From: Planctomycetia bacterium
GTDB taxonomy: Bacteria; Planctomycetota; Phycisphaerae; UBA1845; UTPLA1
DNA: 64,000 nt
Reading direction: 5' to 3'
Assembly: GCA_015200345.1 (NCBI GenBank)
Contig: CP054187.1
Coordinates: 976,470-1,040,469 of the forward strand
Under the pieces are notes generated by a model. It did not search any database. It had not been told where the DNA came from and saw only the letters and a list, made by a program, of their open reading frames with translations. Made by a program: the position numbers and the translations under genes. How positions within the stretch are numbered: position 1 is the first letter of the stretch; every line of letters starts with the position of its first letter. Shown one piece after another: positions 6,776-15,706 of this stretch.

Positions 6776-9471
6776 GCTCGCGCAGCACCGGGATGACCGG
6801 TGCGACCCTCGCCGCGCGTGGGAACGCGCCTGCGCACGGGAACGGCGAGCGCCGACGCCGTACGACTTCGTTTTGACGGTGCGGCGCCCGGCTTGGCGGC
6901 GCGGTTTGCCGGGACAGCGACGCGCTTGGATCGCGCCGCCTGGCGCTTGCGCGCCGCGGATTTGGCTGGTTGCTTCTTCCCGTCGGCTTTCTGCTCCGAT
7001 CCCGCTCCCGCTGCTTCCGCGGGGCGGACCGGCTTTTCCAGAGACGCGCGCAGCACCTCGTCCACCGATTTCACCGCGACGAATCGAATGTGCTTGCGAA
7101 TCTCGGCGGGTATCTCCACGAGATCGCGCTTGTTGCGCTCGGGAATGATGACGGTCTTGATGCCGGCCTGGTGCGCCGCGAGGGCCTTCTCCTTCAATCC
7201 GCCGATCGGCAGCACCAGCCCGCGCAAGGTCACTTCGCCCGTCATGGCCACATCGCTTCGGCAGGGCCGCTGCGTCAGCAACGAGACCAGCGCCGTGAAC
7301 ATGGCAACGCCGGCCGACGGACCGTCCTTCGGAATCGCCCCGGCCGGGACGTGCACGTGCAGGTCGATCTTGGTCAGTCGCTCCGGCGAGATACCGTACT
7401 TTTTGGCGCTCGCGCGGACAATGCTGTAGGCGGCCTGGACGCTTTCCTTCATGACGTCACCGATTTGGCCGGTCAGTTGGAAGCCGCCCTTGCCGGGCAT
7501 GGCGGTGGCTTCGACAAAAAGGATTTCGCCGCCCAGCGGTGTCCAGGCAAGGCCGGTCACGACGCCGGGCGTGCTGGTGCGCAGGGCCACGTCGCGTTCG
7601 AACTTGATCGGCCCGAGGTAGGCGCCCAGCGCCTTGGGTGTGATGAAGAATGGGCCGCGCGCGTTTCGCGCGATCTTTGCCGCCACGCCGCGACAGATGG
7701 TTCCGATCTCGCGTTCGAGGTTGCGCACGCCTGCCTCGGCGGTGTACGACTCGATGATCGTCCGCAGGGCAGCGGTGCTGAAGTGAATCTGCCTGGCGGT
7801 CAGGCCGTTCTCATCGCGGCGCCGCGGGACGAGGTATTTCTTCGCGATGTGCAGTTTGTCGAGTTGCGTGTAACCGGGGATCGCGATGACTTCCATTCGA
7901 TCGCGCAGCGGCGGCGGCACGGCGTCGATGTAGTTCGCGGTGCAGATGAACATGACGCGCGACAGGTCGAACGGCACGCCGAGGTAGTGATCCTGAAACG
8001 TCGAGTTCTGGGCCGGATCGAGGACTTCCAGCAAGGCCGACGACGGATCGCCGCGGAAATCGCTGCCGATCTTGTCCACTTCGTCGATCATGAAGACGGG
8101 ATTGTTCGCGCCGGCCTTGCGAATCTCCTGAATGATGCGCCCGGGGATTGATCCGATGTAGGTGCGCCGATGGCCGCGGATGTCGGCCTCGTCGCGCACG
8201 CCGCCGACCGACATGCGGATGAATTTCCGGCCGATCGCGCGGGCGATGGACTGGCCGAGCGACGTCTTGCCGACGCCCGGCGGCCCGATGAAACAGAGGA
8301 TGGGTCCGCGGCCCTCGGGTTTGAGTTTGCGCACCGCGAGGAACTCGAGAATGCGCCGCTTGACCTTCTCCAGCCCGTAATGATCTTCGTTCAGCACGCG
8401 CTCGGCCTTGGCGATGTCGAGGCGGTCCGTCGTCGAGACGGCCCAGGGCATTTCACACAACCAGTGCAGGTAGTCGACGCCGCCGCTGTACTCGGGCGAG
8501 CCTTGCGGCATGCGTTCGAGGCGTGACAGCTCGCGCTGGGCCTCCTTCTCGACCTCGGGCGGCATCTTCGCTTCGCTGATCGCCTTGCGAAGCTCGACCA
8601 GCTCGGCCTCGCGCCCGTCGGTCTCGCCGAGTTCCTTGCGGATCGCGCGGAGCTGTTCCTGAAGGAAGTACTCGCGCTGCGTCTTGTCGATCTCGTTCTT
8701 GACCTGCGTCTGAATCTTGGCGGACAGTTCAAGGATTTCGAGCTGGTTGGCCAGCGCCTGGTTGATCTTGAGCAGGCGCAGGCGCACGTCGAACGTCTCA
8801 AGCAGTTCCTGTTTCTCGACCAGCCCTAGTGACAGGTTCGCGGCAAGAAAATCCGCCAGCGAGCTGGGCTTCTCGATGTTGTTGAGAATCGCGATGGCGT
8901 CATCGGGCACGCCGGGCGTCATCTCGATCACCCGCGCCGCCTGCTTGCGGGCCGTCTCGATCAACGCGCCAATCTCCGTGGACTGCGAGAAGGTGTCCTC
9001 GCGCGTGTGCGTAACGGCCTTCAGGTATGGCTCGGTCTGGACCATCCGCTCGATGCCGAATCGCATCAGGGCGTGGACGATGATCGACTGGTTCCCCTCG
9101 CTAAGGTTGAGCACCTTGAGAATCGAGACAACCGTTCCGACGCGGTACAAGTCGTCCAGCCCTGGGTCCTCGACGGACGCGTCGCGCTGCGCGACGACCC
9201 CGAGCACCTTGCCGGCTTCCAGCACGTCGGCCACGAGTTTCTTCGATTTGGGGCGGCCGATCGTCAACGGAGCAATCGTGCCCGGAAAGACAACGGTATC
9301 ACGGATCGGCAAAATGGGAATCGTATCGGGGATGACGATTTCCGCGTCCGTCGAAAGGTTGTCCGAAGCGGTTCGAGGAGCCACGATCGGGGGGGGCGCG
9401 CTCAACGGGGACGGCGATGTTGTGGGATCCTCGCCGAGATCTGCATCATCGAGGGCGTCGTCGGGGTTCAC
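6766..9471 (-). CDS. lon: ATP-dependent Lon protease
   Basis: Lon degrades misfolded and regulatory proteins in the cytoplasm. The 901-residue product has the N-terminal substrate domain from ~50 (IPILPIRDTVVFPG), Walker A GPPGVGKT at 396-403, Walker B MIDEVDKIG (~461-469), the catalytic serine in KDGPSAGVAM (Ser719) and Lys762 in GLKEK. The 43-residue Ser-Lys distance equals that of E. coli Lon. The start is GTG at 9471. After ~815 there is an ~85-residue tail rich in Lys, Arg, Ala and Pro that is absent from standard Lon and looks disordered and nucleic-acid-binding. proC follows with a 10-nt overlap. Confidence 0.97.
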   Translation of the reverse strand: MNPDDALDDADLGEDPTTSPSPLSAPPPIVAPRTASDNLSTDAEIVIPDTIPILPIRDTVVFPGTIAPLTIGRPKSKKLVADVLEAGKVLGVVAQRDASVEDPGLDDLYRVGTVVSILKVLNLSEGNQSIIVHALMRFGIERMVQTEPYLKAVTHTREDTFSQSTEIGALIETARKQAARVIEMTPGVPDDAIAILNNIEKPSSLADFLAANLSLGLVEKQELLETFDVRLRLLKINQALANQLEILELSAKIQTQVKNEIDKTQREYFLQEQLRAIRKELGETDGREAELVELRKAISEAKMPPEVEKEAQRELSRLERMPQGSPEYSGGVDYLHWLCEMPWAVSTTDRLDIAKAERVLNEDHYGLEKVKRRILEFLAVRKLKPEGRGPILCFIGPPGVGKTSLGQSIARAIGRKFIRMSVGGVRDEADIRGHRRTYIGSIPGRIIQEIRKAGANNPVFMIDEVDKIGSDFRGDPSSALLEVLDPAQNSTFQDHYLGVPFDLSRVMFICTANYIDAVPPPLRDRMEVIAIPGYTQLDKLHIAKKYLVPRRRDENGLTARQIHFSTAALRTIIESYTAEAGVRNLEREIGTICRGVAAKIARNARGPFFITPKALGAYLGPIKFERDVALRTSTPGVVTGLAWTPLGGEILFVEATAMPGKGGFQLTGQIGDVMKESVQAAYSIVRASAKKYGISPERLTKIDLHVHVPAGAIPKDGPSAGVAMFTALVSLLTQRPCRSDVAMTGEVTLRGLVLPIGGLKEKALAAHQAGIKTVIIPERNKRDLVEIPAEIRKHIRFVAVKSVDEVLRASLEKPVRPAEAAGAGSEQKADGKKQPAKSAARKRQAARSKRVAVPANRAAKPGAAPSKRSRTASALAVPVRRRVPTRGEGRTGHPGAARAWR

Positions 9472-9555
9472 GATGGGATCCTCGCGAATGACCGGCCCGC
9501 AGCGCCATCCATCCGAACAGCGAGCGCTGTACGTCCCCCATATCGGTTATCCCAG

Positions 9556-9584
9556 AGTCTATTCCTCTCAAAATGAAGGGTCAA
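9556..9584 (-). promoter_or_regulatory. Candidate sigma-70-type promoter of lon
   Basis: On the minus strand TTGACC (9579-9584) is followed by a 17-nt spacer and TAGACT (9556-9561). The -35 overlaps the stop codon of the upstream TIM-barrel gene, so lon can be transcribed on its own. The leader is about 75 nt. I saw no CIRCE repeat. Confidence 0.45.
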
Positions 9585-10375
9585 ATAACCTGCGCGAAAA
9601 GAGTATTCCACTCGGCCCGGTGTGGAGGTTGCGCGGGGGACCTCACGAGAAGCGTCCCATCAAAGCGCGCAACAGCCATTGCCTTGAGTAGCGGAGCGAA
9701 TGCCTCGCCGATGGTCACGCCGCGCCAAATCACCGAGCGCGCGCGGTGCGCCAACGCACCGAGTCGTTCGGATGCCGGCGCAACCGTCGCCTCGTCCGCT
9801 TCAATCCCCGCACCGACCCAGGGCGAGTTCACCTGATCAAAAAACCATCGGGACTCGCTGGGCGAATGACAAACCCCGTGCGGTGAGACCATCACTACGA
9901 TCTCAATGGCCCGGCGCTGCGCCTCGAACCGCGCCGCGGCAAGGGCTTCCAGGGCCGCCCGGATTGCATCGTCACCGGGCAACGGTGATGTTCCCACACC
10001 GATCGGCACGACGGCTGGCAAGACAAGTTGCCTTGCTCCGAGCCATTGGGCGCGCTCCAGCGCGGTCGACAAGAGACCGGATGACGCCCCCGAGTGATGC
10101 ACCAGACCGCCCGGCTCGTTGCGGGGCAAGGTCAGCCATTCCAACGCGGTCGCTCCCGACAGGACCACGGCAGCAATGCTGACGCCTTTCGCCAAGGCCG
10201 ACTTCGCCGTGGCAACGCACTCCGATTCGCCGGATTCGAGCGAGATGGCCGCACCGCCCACACCCGGCTGATTCACATGCATCGCGACGATGTTGTAGCC
10301 GCGCTGCGCCGCCAGGTCGACCGTTAGATCAAACTCCTGTGCAGGTGAATCAAGCGTAATAATGGGCTTTGCCAC
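9581..10375 (-). CDS. TIM-barrel sugar phosphate isomerase/epimerase-like protein
   Basis: The 264 residues look like a divergent member of the xylose-isomerase-like TIM-barrel (AP endonuclease 2) family. Indications are LSTALERAQWLGARQLVLP followed by a long helix with ALEALAAARFEAQRRAIEIV, and ESRWFFDQVNSPWVGAGIE, the position where relatives have a Glu and Asp that bind metal. GTG at 10375 is used because GAGGA lies 9 nt upstream. The substrate cannot be told. lon follows downstream, probably with its own promoter. The metal ligands are not clearly complete, so this could be a non-catalytic relative. Confidence 0.55.
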   Translation of the reverse strand: MAKPIITLDSPAQEFDLTVDLAAQRGYNIVAMHVNQPGVGGAAISLESGESECVATAKSALAKGVSIAAVVLSGATALEWLTLPRNEPGGLVHHSGASSGLLSTALERAQWLGARQLVLPAVVPIGVGTSPLPGDDAIRAALEALAAARFEAQRRAIEIVVMVSPHGVCHSPSESRWFFDQVNSPWVGAGIEADEATVAPASERLGALAHRARSVIWRGVTIGEAFAPLLKAMAVARFDGTLLVRSPAQPPHRAEWNTLFAQVI

Positions 10376-10520
10376 GGCGTCGAATCCTCGAAACGCCGGC
10401 TACCCTATCGACGGCTTTGCGCGGAGGCAACGGCCGTGTGAACCAACTTGGCCTTTTGCAGATCAAGGTATGCGGCAGGACGGAGATTCCGACCGCCGTG
10501 GTTCATCGCACAGGAGTTGA

Positions 10521-10703
10521 TCAGGCAGGCTTCCGGAACTTCACTGGCACGCCAGGGTCCTGCACGGATGATTCGCGGTTCGTATTCGCCGGATCGGCCT
10601 CGTAAATTGCCGCACATTGGCGGCAGCGATAGCGCCGACCTTTCATGGAGCGCGGCAGCACAGCGGGGTGGTTACACTGCGGACAGGTTACGTAGAGCGG
10701 CAC
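10521..10703 (-). CDS. Small zinc-ribbon protein
   Basis: A ~60-residue protein has two knuckles, CPQC and CRQC, separated by 18 residues (CPQCNHPAVLP ... RYRCRQCAAIYE), the usual four-cysteine zinc ribbon. The start GTG at 10703 is preferred over longer in-frame GTGs because AAGGGAG lies 8 nt upstream. It precedes the TIM-barrel gene by about 145 nt on the same strand. The function is unknown; such ribbons bind nucleic acid or proteins. The stretch 10376-10520 holds nothing else I can support. Confidence 0.55.
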   Translation of the reverse strand: MPLYVTCPQCNHPAVLPRSMKGRRYRCRQCAAIYEADPANTNRESSVQDPGVPVKFRKPA

Positions 10704-10964
10704 AGCGGGAACTCCCTTCGGCTCGGCAGAAATGACGGCAGCTTCCTTCACGGCAACGGCATCCGCGCGCCCCGGCCGCCTCGCCACGACCCGGCGTCGT
10801 TTACAGCAGATGAGACCTTGCGAACCACCCCGACCCTGTCAGAATGGTTAACGTTGACATTCAAGGAGTATTTCGCCGTTGGCAGCAGAATATTTTGTAT
10901 AGGCTTAGCGTGTGGCGCGATTCTCGGACGCCGGATGTCGCTATGGTTTCCTGTCGTACGCCCC

Positions 10965-10970
10965 TATAAT
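10965..10970 (+). promoter_or_regulatory. -10 element upstream of the SRP RNA
   Basis: A perfect TATAAT lies 30 nt before the predicted 5' stem of the SRP RNA. No convincing -35 is seen at 16-18 nt. A CGCCC/GGGCG inverted repeat between it and the RNA may belong to a precursor leader. The remainder of 10788-10964 shows no gene. Confidence 0.4.
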
Positions 10971-10999
10971 TCGCCCTGCCTCCGACCGCGCCGGGCGAT

Positions 11000-11113
11000 T
11001 TCAGGTGCGGCCTGGTCTCATGCAATGAGATGTCGTGGACAACGGGTCAGGCTGGAAACAGAGCAGCCCATCTGCTACAGCCATGTGCCGTGAGTCGCTG
11101 GGCCGCACCTGAA
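11000..11113 (+). ncRNA. ffs: Signal recognition particle RNA, small (4.5S) bacterial type
   Basis: The closing stem TTCAGGTGCGGCC (11000-11012) pairs perfectly over 13 bp with GGCCGCACCTGAA (11101-11113). Inside is the universal domain IV: GGTCAGG, then a CTG/CAG stem capped by a GAAA tetraloop, then AGCAGCC (11045-11068). This matches the Ffh-binding loop of E. coli 4.5S RNA, with AGG opposite AGCAG. The length of ~114 nt fits the hairpin-type SRP RNA without an Alu domain. The position directly upstream of dnaX is a widespread bacterial gene order. The product scaffolds Ffh for co-translational targeting of membrane proteins. Confidence 0.93.
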
Positions 11114-11172
11114 GTCGCTCGCATCGCCCGGGGGATCGCGCAGGAATCGCATCGGAAACCAGGGAAGGACGC

Positions 11173-12672
11173 ATGTCATACACGGTGCTGGCGAGAAAAT
11201 TCCGCAGCCAGACCTTTGACGAGGTCGTTGGGCAGGAGTCCGTCGTTCAGACGCTTCGCAATGCGATCGCGCAAGGGCGCGTTCATCACGGCTACCTGTT
11301 CACCGGGACACGCGGCGTCGGCAAGACCTCGATGGCGCGGATTCTCGCCAAGAGTCTGAACTGCCACGCGGCCGACGGGCCGACGGTGACGCCCTGCGGG
11401 GCGTGCGATTCGTGCCTGAACGTGGCGCGCGGCGAAGACGTGGACGTGGTGGAGATCGACGCGGCAAGTAATACGGGCGTCGATAATATTCGCGAGCTGC
11501 GGTCCAACGCCGTGTATCGCCCGGCGCGCAGCCGATTCAAGATTTACATCATCGACGAGGTTCACATGCTTAGCACGGGCGCCTTCAACGCCCTGCTCAA
11601 GACGCTGGAAGAGCCGCCGAGTCATGTGAAGTTCATCCTCGCCACGACCGAAGTGCAGAAAGTGCCCGCGACGATTTTGAGCCGCGTGCAGCGCTTTGAT
11701 TTCCGCCCCATCGCACCGCTCGACATCGCCGCGCAGCTCAAACACATCTGCGGCGCCGAGGGCGTCACGGTCGAAGACGCGGCGCTGCGCCGACTCGCGC
11801 GACTGGCCAACGGTTCCATGCGCGATGCCCTGTCGCTGCTCGATCAGGCCCTTTCGATGACCACCGGCTCGCTCACGGCCGACGGCTTGGCCGAGTTGTT
11901 CCCCGCGGCGCACGACGAGCTGGCGGCCGAGTTGATCGACAAGCTGGCCGATGGCGACGCAGCCGGCGCGTTGACCGTGCTGGATCGTTCGTTGAGCGGC
12001 GGGCAGGCGCTGGACACGTGGTGCTCGATGCTGATCGGGCAATTGCGCGATCTGATGATCGTGCGCGTCTGTGGTCCGGAGACCGACTTGGCCGACGTGC
12101 CGCAGGTGTTGATTGAGCGGATCGCGAAACAATCGGCACGGTTCGATGCCGGAGCGTTTGTATACATGATTACCGTACTCGAGGAGCTTCGCCGCAGCGT
12201 GAAGTCCAGCGGCAGCGGTCGAGCACTGGTGGAAGCCGCGGTGGTCCGGCTCTGCGACGCGGCGAAGTTCTCGTCCATCGAATCGCTGCTGGAGCGCGTC
12301 GAAGCGGCCGCAGGGGGCAACGCCGCTTCATCCTCCGCGCCAAGCTCATCGCCACCTCGAACCGTATCAAGCGCGCCGGCATCGCCGCGGCCCGCGCCGG
12401 CCGCATCCGGTTTCAGTACTCCCGCAGCCGCGCCGCGAACGGCGCCGTCGGGGCGACCCGCTCCTTCCGGCCAGCCGGCTTCGAAGCCCTCCGCCGCGGC
12501 GCCGCAGCCGATCGCGCCGCCGCGCCGCCTGACGCAGGCCGAGCTTCGCGCTGCGCAATCCGACCCGACCGTTCGCAGCGCGCTGGAGCTTTTCGGTGGG
12601 CAGGTGGTGGATGTGAAACAGGGACCCTCCGGCGGCCCCGCGGAATCGAGCGGGGCGCCCGTCGAAGACTAA
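11173..12672 (+). CDS. dnaX: DNA polymerase III subunits gamma/tau
   Basis: DnaX is the clamp-loader ATPase of the replicative polymerase. The 499 residues contain SYTVLARKFRSQTFDEVVGQ at the N-terminus, Walker A GTRGVGKTS (~45), a zinc module including CGACDSC, Walker B IIDEVHMLS, and sensor ATTEVQKVPATI. The region after ~385 is Pro/Ala/Ser-rich and low in complexity, a tau-like linker, followed by a short tail. The start ATG has GGGAAGGA 3-10 nt upstream. I see no A-rich slippery site that would produce gamma by frameshifting. The gene is followed by ybaB and recR in the classic order. Confidence 0.96.
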   Translation: MSYTVLARKFRSQTFDEVVGQESVVQTLRNAIAQGRVHHGYLFTGTRGVGKTSMARILAKSLNCHAADGPTVTPCGACDSCLNVARGEDVDVVEIDAASNTGVDNIRELRSNAVYRPARSRFKIYIIDEVHMLSTGAFNALLKTLEEPPSHVKFILATTEVQKVPATILSRVQRFDFRPIAPLDIAAQLKHICGAEGVTVEDAALRRLARLANGSMRDALSLLDQALSMTTGSLTADGLAELFPAAHDELAAELIDKLADGDAAGALTVLDRSLSGGQALDTWCSMLIGQLRDLMIVRVCGPETDLADVPQVLIERIAKQSARFDAGAFVYMITVLEELRRSVKSSGSGRALVEAAVVRLCDAAKFSSIESLLERVEAAAGGNAASSSAPSSSPPRTVSSAPASPRPAPAASGFSTPAAAPRTAPSGRPAPSGQPASKPSAAAPQPIAPPRRLTQAELRAAQSDPTVRSALELFGGQVVDVKQGPSGGPAESSGAPVED

Positions 12673-12702
12673 CGACGTTATCAACCCGTTCAAGGAGATC
12701 GC

Positions 12703-13044
12703 ATGTTCGGACAACTCGGCAACATCGCCGGCATGATGAAGCAGGCGAAGGAACTTCAGGGGAAGATGAAGGAGATGCAGGAGTCCATCGCCGCGTCGCG
12801 CTACACGGCCGACAGCGGCGCGGGCGCGGTCACGGCGACCGTGACCGGCAAGCTGGAACTGATCGACGTGAAGATCAATCCTGAAACGGCCAAGTCCGGC
12901 GATGTGGAGATGCTCGAAGACCTGGTGAAATCGGCCGTTGCGGCGGCGCAGCGCAAGGCGGCCGAGGGCGTGCGTGCGGAGATGGCCAAGCTCACCGGCG
13001 GTCTGAACCTGCCGGGGCTGGATGGATTGCTGGGCGGGGCCTAA
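12703..13044 (+). CDS. YbaB/EbfC family nucleoid-associated protein
   Basis: The 113-residue product has the YbaB pattern: Met/Lys/Gln-rich helix (GMMKQAKELQGKMKEMQESI), a central strand region (VTATVTGKLELIDVKINPE) and a second helix. Family members form dimers that bind DNA as tweezers. AAGGAG is 7-9 nt before the ATG. It lies 30 nt after dnaX and just before recR, the usual dnaX-ybaB-recR operon tied to replication and repair. Confidence 0.93.
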   Translation: MFGQLGNIAGMMKQAKELQGKMKEMQESIAASRYTADSGAGAVTATVTGKLELIDVKINPETAKSGDVEMLEDLVKSAVAAAQRKAAEGVRAEMAKLTGGLNLPGLDGLLGGA

Positions 13045-13063
13045 TCCGAGGAATCTGGACACC

Positions 13064-13666
13064 GTGCCCGATCCACTTCCATCATCGCTTGCCCGCCTGA
13101 TGGCCGAGTTTGAGAAGCTCCCCGGCATCGGGCCGCGCAGCGCCGAGCGGCTGGCGTTTCATATCCTCAAATCCGAAAAGGACGCGGCCCTGGGGCTCGC
13201 GTCGGCCATTCGCGAGGTGAAGGAAAACGTCCGTCACTGCCGCATCTGCTACAACCTTACCGAAGCCGACCCGTGCCCGATCTGCACCGATGCGAAGCGC
13301 GACGCGTCGATCGTGTTTGTGGTCGAGCAGCCCAAGGACGTGCTGCTGCTGGAGGCGACGGGGCTGGTGCGCGGGGTGTACCACGTGCTGCTGGGTCACA
13401 TCTCGGCGCTGGACGGCATCGAGCCGGGCGATCTGACGATTGACGCATTGGTGGCACGCGTGAAAAAAGGCGGCGTGAAGGAGATCGTGCTGGCGACCAA
13501 TCCGACGATGGAGGGCGAAGGCACGGGCCTGCACATCAAGAGCGTGTTGGCTTCCACCGGTGTGCAGATCACGCGTCTGGCCCGCGGCCTGCCCCGCGGC
13601 TCGCAGATTGAATACGCCAACCGCGCGATTCTTCAGGACGCCATTGAAGGTCGAAACGCGTTCTGA
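13064..13666 (+). CDS. recR: Recombination mediator RecR
   Basis: RecR works with RecO and RecF to load RecA on gapped DNA. The 200 residues have an N-terminal helix-hairpin-helix (KLPGIGPRSAERLAFHIL), a C4 zinc finger (CRICYNLTEADPCPIC), a Toprim domain starting at IVFVVEQPKDVLLLE, and the C-terminal LARGLPRGSQIEYANRAIL. The GTG at 13064 gives the usual family length, and CCGAGGAA lies 10-15 nt upstream. A longer frame reaching back into ybaB is not needed. It ends just before the convergent vWA gene. Confidence 0.96.
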   Translation: MPDPLPSSLARLMAEFEKLPGIGPRSAERLAFHILKSEKDAALGLASAIREVKENVRHCRICYNLTEADPCPICTDAKRDASIVFVVEQPKDVLLLEATGLVRGVYHVLLGHISALDGIEPGDLTIDALVARVKKGGVKEIVLATNPTMEGEGTGLHIKSVLASTGVQITRLARGLPRGSQIEYANRAILQDAIEGRNAF

Positions 13667-13675
13667 CGCCGCCGT

Positions 13676-15706
13676 TCACACCATCACCCGCCGGTTGTAA
13701 ACCCACCATTCCAGCAACAGGAATGCCATCGCCGTCGCGACCGCGTATGGCCAGAGCGGCTGGTTGATCTTGATCGCGCCGCTGAACGACGCGACGTTTT
13801 GGCCGCCGAGTTCAAAGGCATCGTTCGGGGCAATGTGGGACTCCGCCGGGTCGAGCAGATTCACCGCGAACGGCTCGATCGTCCGCGCGGTGTCGTCATA
13901 CGTCACGCGATAGAGACCCGTGTCGGAAGTTCGCGCGTAACTGGCCGTTCCGCGATCGGCGACGGGAACTTCGTCGATCTGTCCGTCGGGCCGCAGCACG
14001 CGCGCGGTCGTCGCGCCGGGCGGGACGGTCAGTGTGAGCGTTGCGCCGGGCTGAATCATGCGGCTGGTCTCGACCGTCTCGCCGCCGGCGAGATAACCCA
14101 GCGAGTTGAAGACAAACACGGGAAACGCGTACGAAATGAGCAAGTCCGATTCCAGCACGTCGAACGTCGTGATGACGTAGCGGTGGCCCGGGTCGGTGAG
14201 CATGACCATGATCGGCGAGGACTCGCCCTCGATCAGCGACTGCGCGTGGCCCGGCAGTTTCAGCTTGTGCCATTTCGAGACGAACATCGCTTCGTAGTTG
14301 ACGTTGCGAATCAGCGGGTGCGCTTCGTTGGCGTACACGATCGGCGTGCCGGGGACTTCCTCGCCGCGCGCGACGCCCTCGATTTTCGGCAGCCCGCCGA
14401 GAAAGAGATAATTCCCCGGCGGCAGGCGGTCGGTGTCGTGGTTGTCGAGGATCACGAGGTCGTACGCGGATCGCCCCTCGGCGGTCAGCTTCGCTTCTTC
14501 GATCGCCTCGTAGCGTGCCGGCGTCAGCGTATCGACCTGCTGGATGTCGAAGCTCCGCACCGCCCGCGTGACGTAATACTCCACCGGTCTGCGATCGGTC
14601 ACGAGCAGCACACGCAGTTCGCGCGGCGGATCGATCGGCGCGACCACGCGATTGTCCACCATCAGCGCATCGGTGCGATGTATCTTCACTTCGATCGTGC
14701 CGGCCTGCTCGTGCTCCATCTCGAAAAGAACGTTTCGCGCGTCGGGCAGGCGGTCGTCGCGCGACGCCGCCGAATCCCCTGCGCCGCCACCCGCGACCGA
14801 ACCGCCCTTCCGGCTCAATTCGGCGGGACCCAGCGTCACTTCCTGCACGGCTCCCGGCCCGGTCAGCAGCTTGCCGTCGAGGCTTAATGAGACATCTGTC
14901 GTCACTTGCGACGAGCCGAAATTCTGAACCCGCGCGAAGACCGACAGCACCCCCGGCCGGTCGATCTCCCGGCGAATGTCGAACGCGACGATGCCCACGT
15001 TGTCGACCGCTGCGCCGATTCGATAGAACCGCATCGTCCCCCGCGTCACGAACGGCTCTTGCGCGTCGGCGATGCGACCATCGCTGAACAATTCCAAATC
15101 GGCCGCCCCCTGCTGCGCGGCTTCGGGCGCGGCCACGCCCGGCGCGTCGATCTGGTTGCTCGAATACGCGACGGCCAATTGCAACGCCTCGCCGATGCGG
15201 CTCGGCCCGTCGACCGGCTCGATGCGCTCGATGGATCGGGCAAGGCGGCGCTTGTCGTCGGTGAAGCCACAGACAATTTCGGGCTTGTCGGAAAAGGCGA
15301 TGACCATCGCGCGCGATTCGCTCGGCAACTCTCGAATGAAATCCAGCGCCGCCTCTCGCGCAGCATCCATGCGCGTTGCGTCGGCCGATTCCTTCGTCTT
15401 CATGCTGGCCGATCGGTCGACGAGCAGCACGATGAGCTTCCCCGGCCGGCGCATGAACCGCGCGACCGGATCAGCGATGGCGAACAGCAGCGCCGCCAGT
15501 ACGATCAGTTGCAGAAGCAGCAGAAGATTGCGGCGGAGTTTTTGAAACGGCGCGTTGACCTGAAGGTCCTGCACGGCCTTCTTCCACAGCAGCGTGGACG
15601 AGACCTTGCGCTCCTGCCGGCGCAGTTTGAGAAAGTACAGCAATAGCAGCAGCGGCACCGCGATGCCGCCGACGATGGCCGCCGTCATCCACGATAGCAG
15701 GCTCAC
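13676..15706 (-). CDS. BatA-like membrane protein with von Willebrand factor A domain
   Basis: The 676 residues start with two membrane segments of the aerotolerance-regulator N-terminal type (AAIVGGIAVPLLLLLYFLKL; LLLLLQLIVLAALLFAIADP). A vWA domain from ~90 follows, with a MIDAS start VDRSASM (DxSxS). Then come a long beta-rich periplasmic region and a final membrane segment near the C-terminus (PYAVATAMAFLLLEWWVYN). Relatives sit in MoxR/Bat operons thought to act on envelope or metalloprotein maturation. It overlaps the upstream DUF58 gene by 4 nt. The MoxR-type AAA ATPase usual in such operons is not adjacent. Confidence 0.85.
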   Translation of the reverse strand: MSLLSWMTAAIVGGIAVPLLLLLYFLKLRRQERKVSSTLLWKKAVQDLQVNAPFQKLRRNLLLLLQLIVLAALLFAIADPVARFMRRPGKLIVLLVDRSASMKTKESADATRMDAAREAALDFIRELPSESRAMVIAFSDKPEIVCGFTDDKRRLARSIERIEPVDGPSRIGEALQLAVAYSSNQIDAPGVAAPEAAQQGAADLELFSDGRIADAQEPFVTRGTMRFYRIGAAVDNVGIVAFDIRREIDRPGVLSVFARVQNFGSSQVTTDVSLSLDGKLLTGPGAVQEVTLGPAELSRKGGSVAGGGAGDSAASRDDRLPDARNVLFEMEHEQAGTIEVKIHRTDALMVDNRVVAPIDPPRELRVLLVTDRRPVEYYVTRAVRSFDIQQVDTLTPARYEAIEEAKLTAEGRSAYDLVILDNHDTDRLPPGNYLFLGGLPKIEGVARGEEVPGTPIVYANEAHPLIRNVNYEAMFVSKWHKLKLPGHAQSLIEGESSPIMVMLTDPGHRYVITTFDVLESDLLISYAFPVFVFNSLGYLAGGETVETSRMIQPGATLTLTVPPGATTARVLRPDGQIDEVPVADRGTASYARTSDTGLYRVTYDDTARTIEPFAVNLLDPAESHIAPNDAFELGGQNVASFSGAIKINQPLWPYAVATAMAFLLLEWWVYNRRVMV

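Noticed and set aside
10854-10859. Perfect TTGACA upstream of the SRP RNA
   Set aside because: No -10 element occurs at 16-18 nt, so it is not accepted as a promoter.
11173-12672. Programmed frameshift in dnaX
   Set aside because: No A-rich slippery heptamer was seen in the C-terminal half, so no gamma product is proposed.
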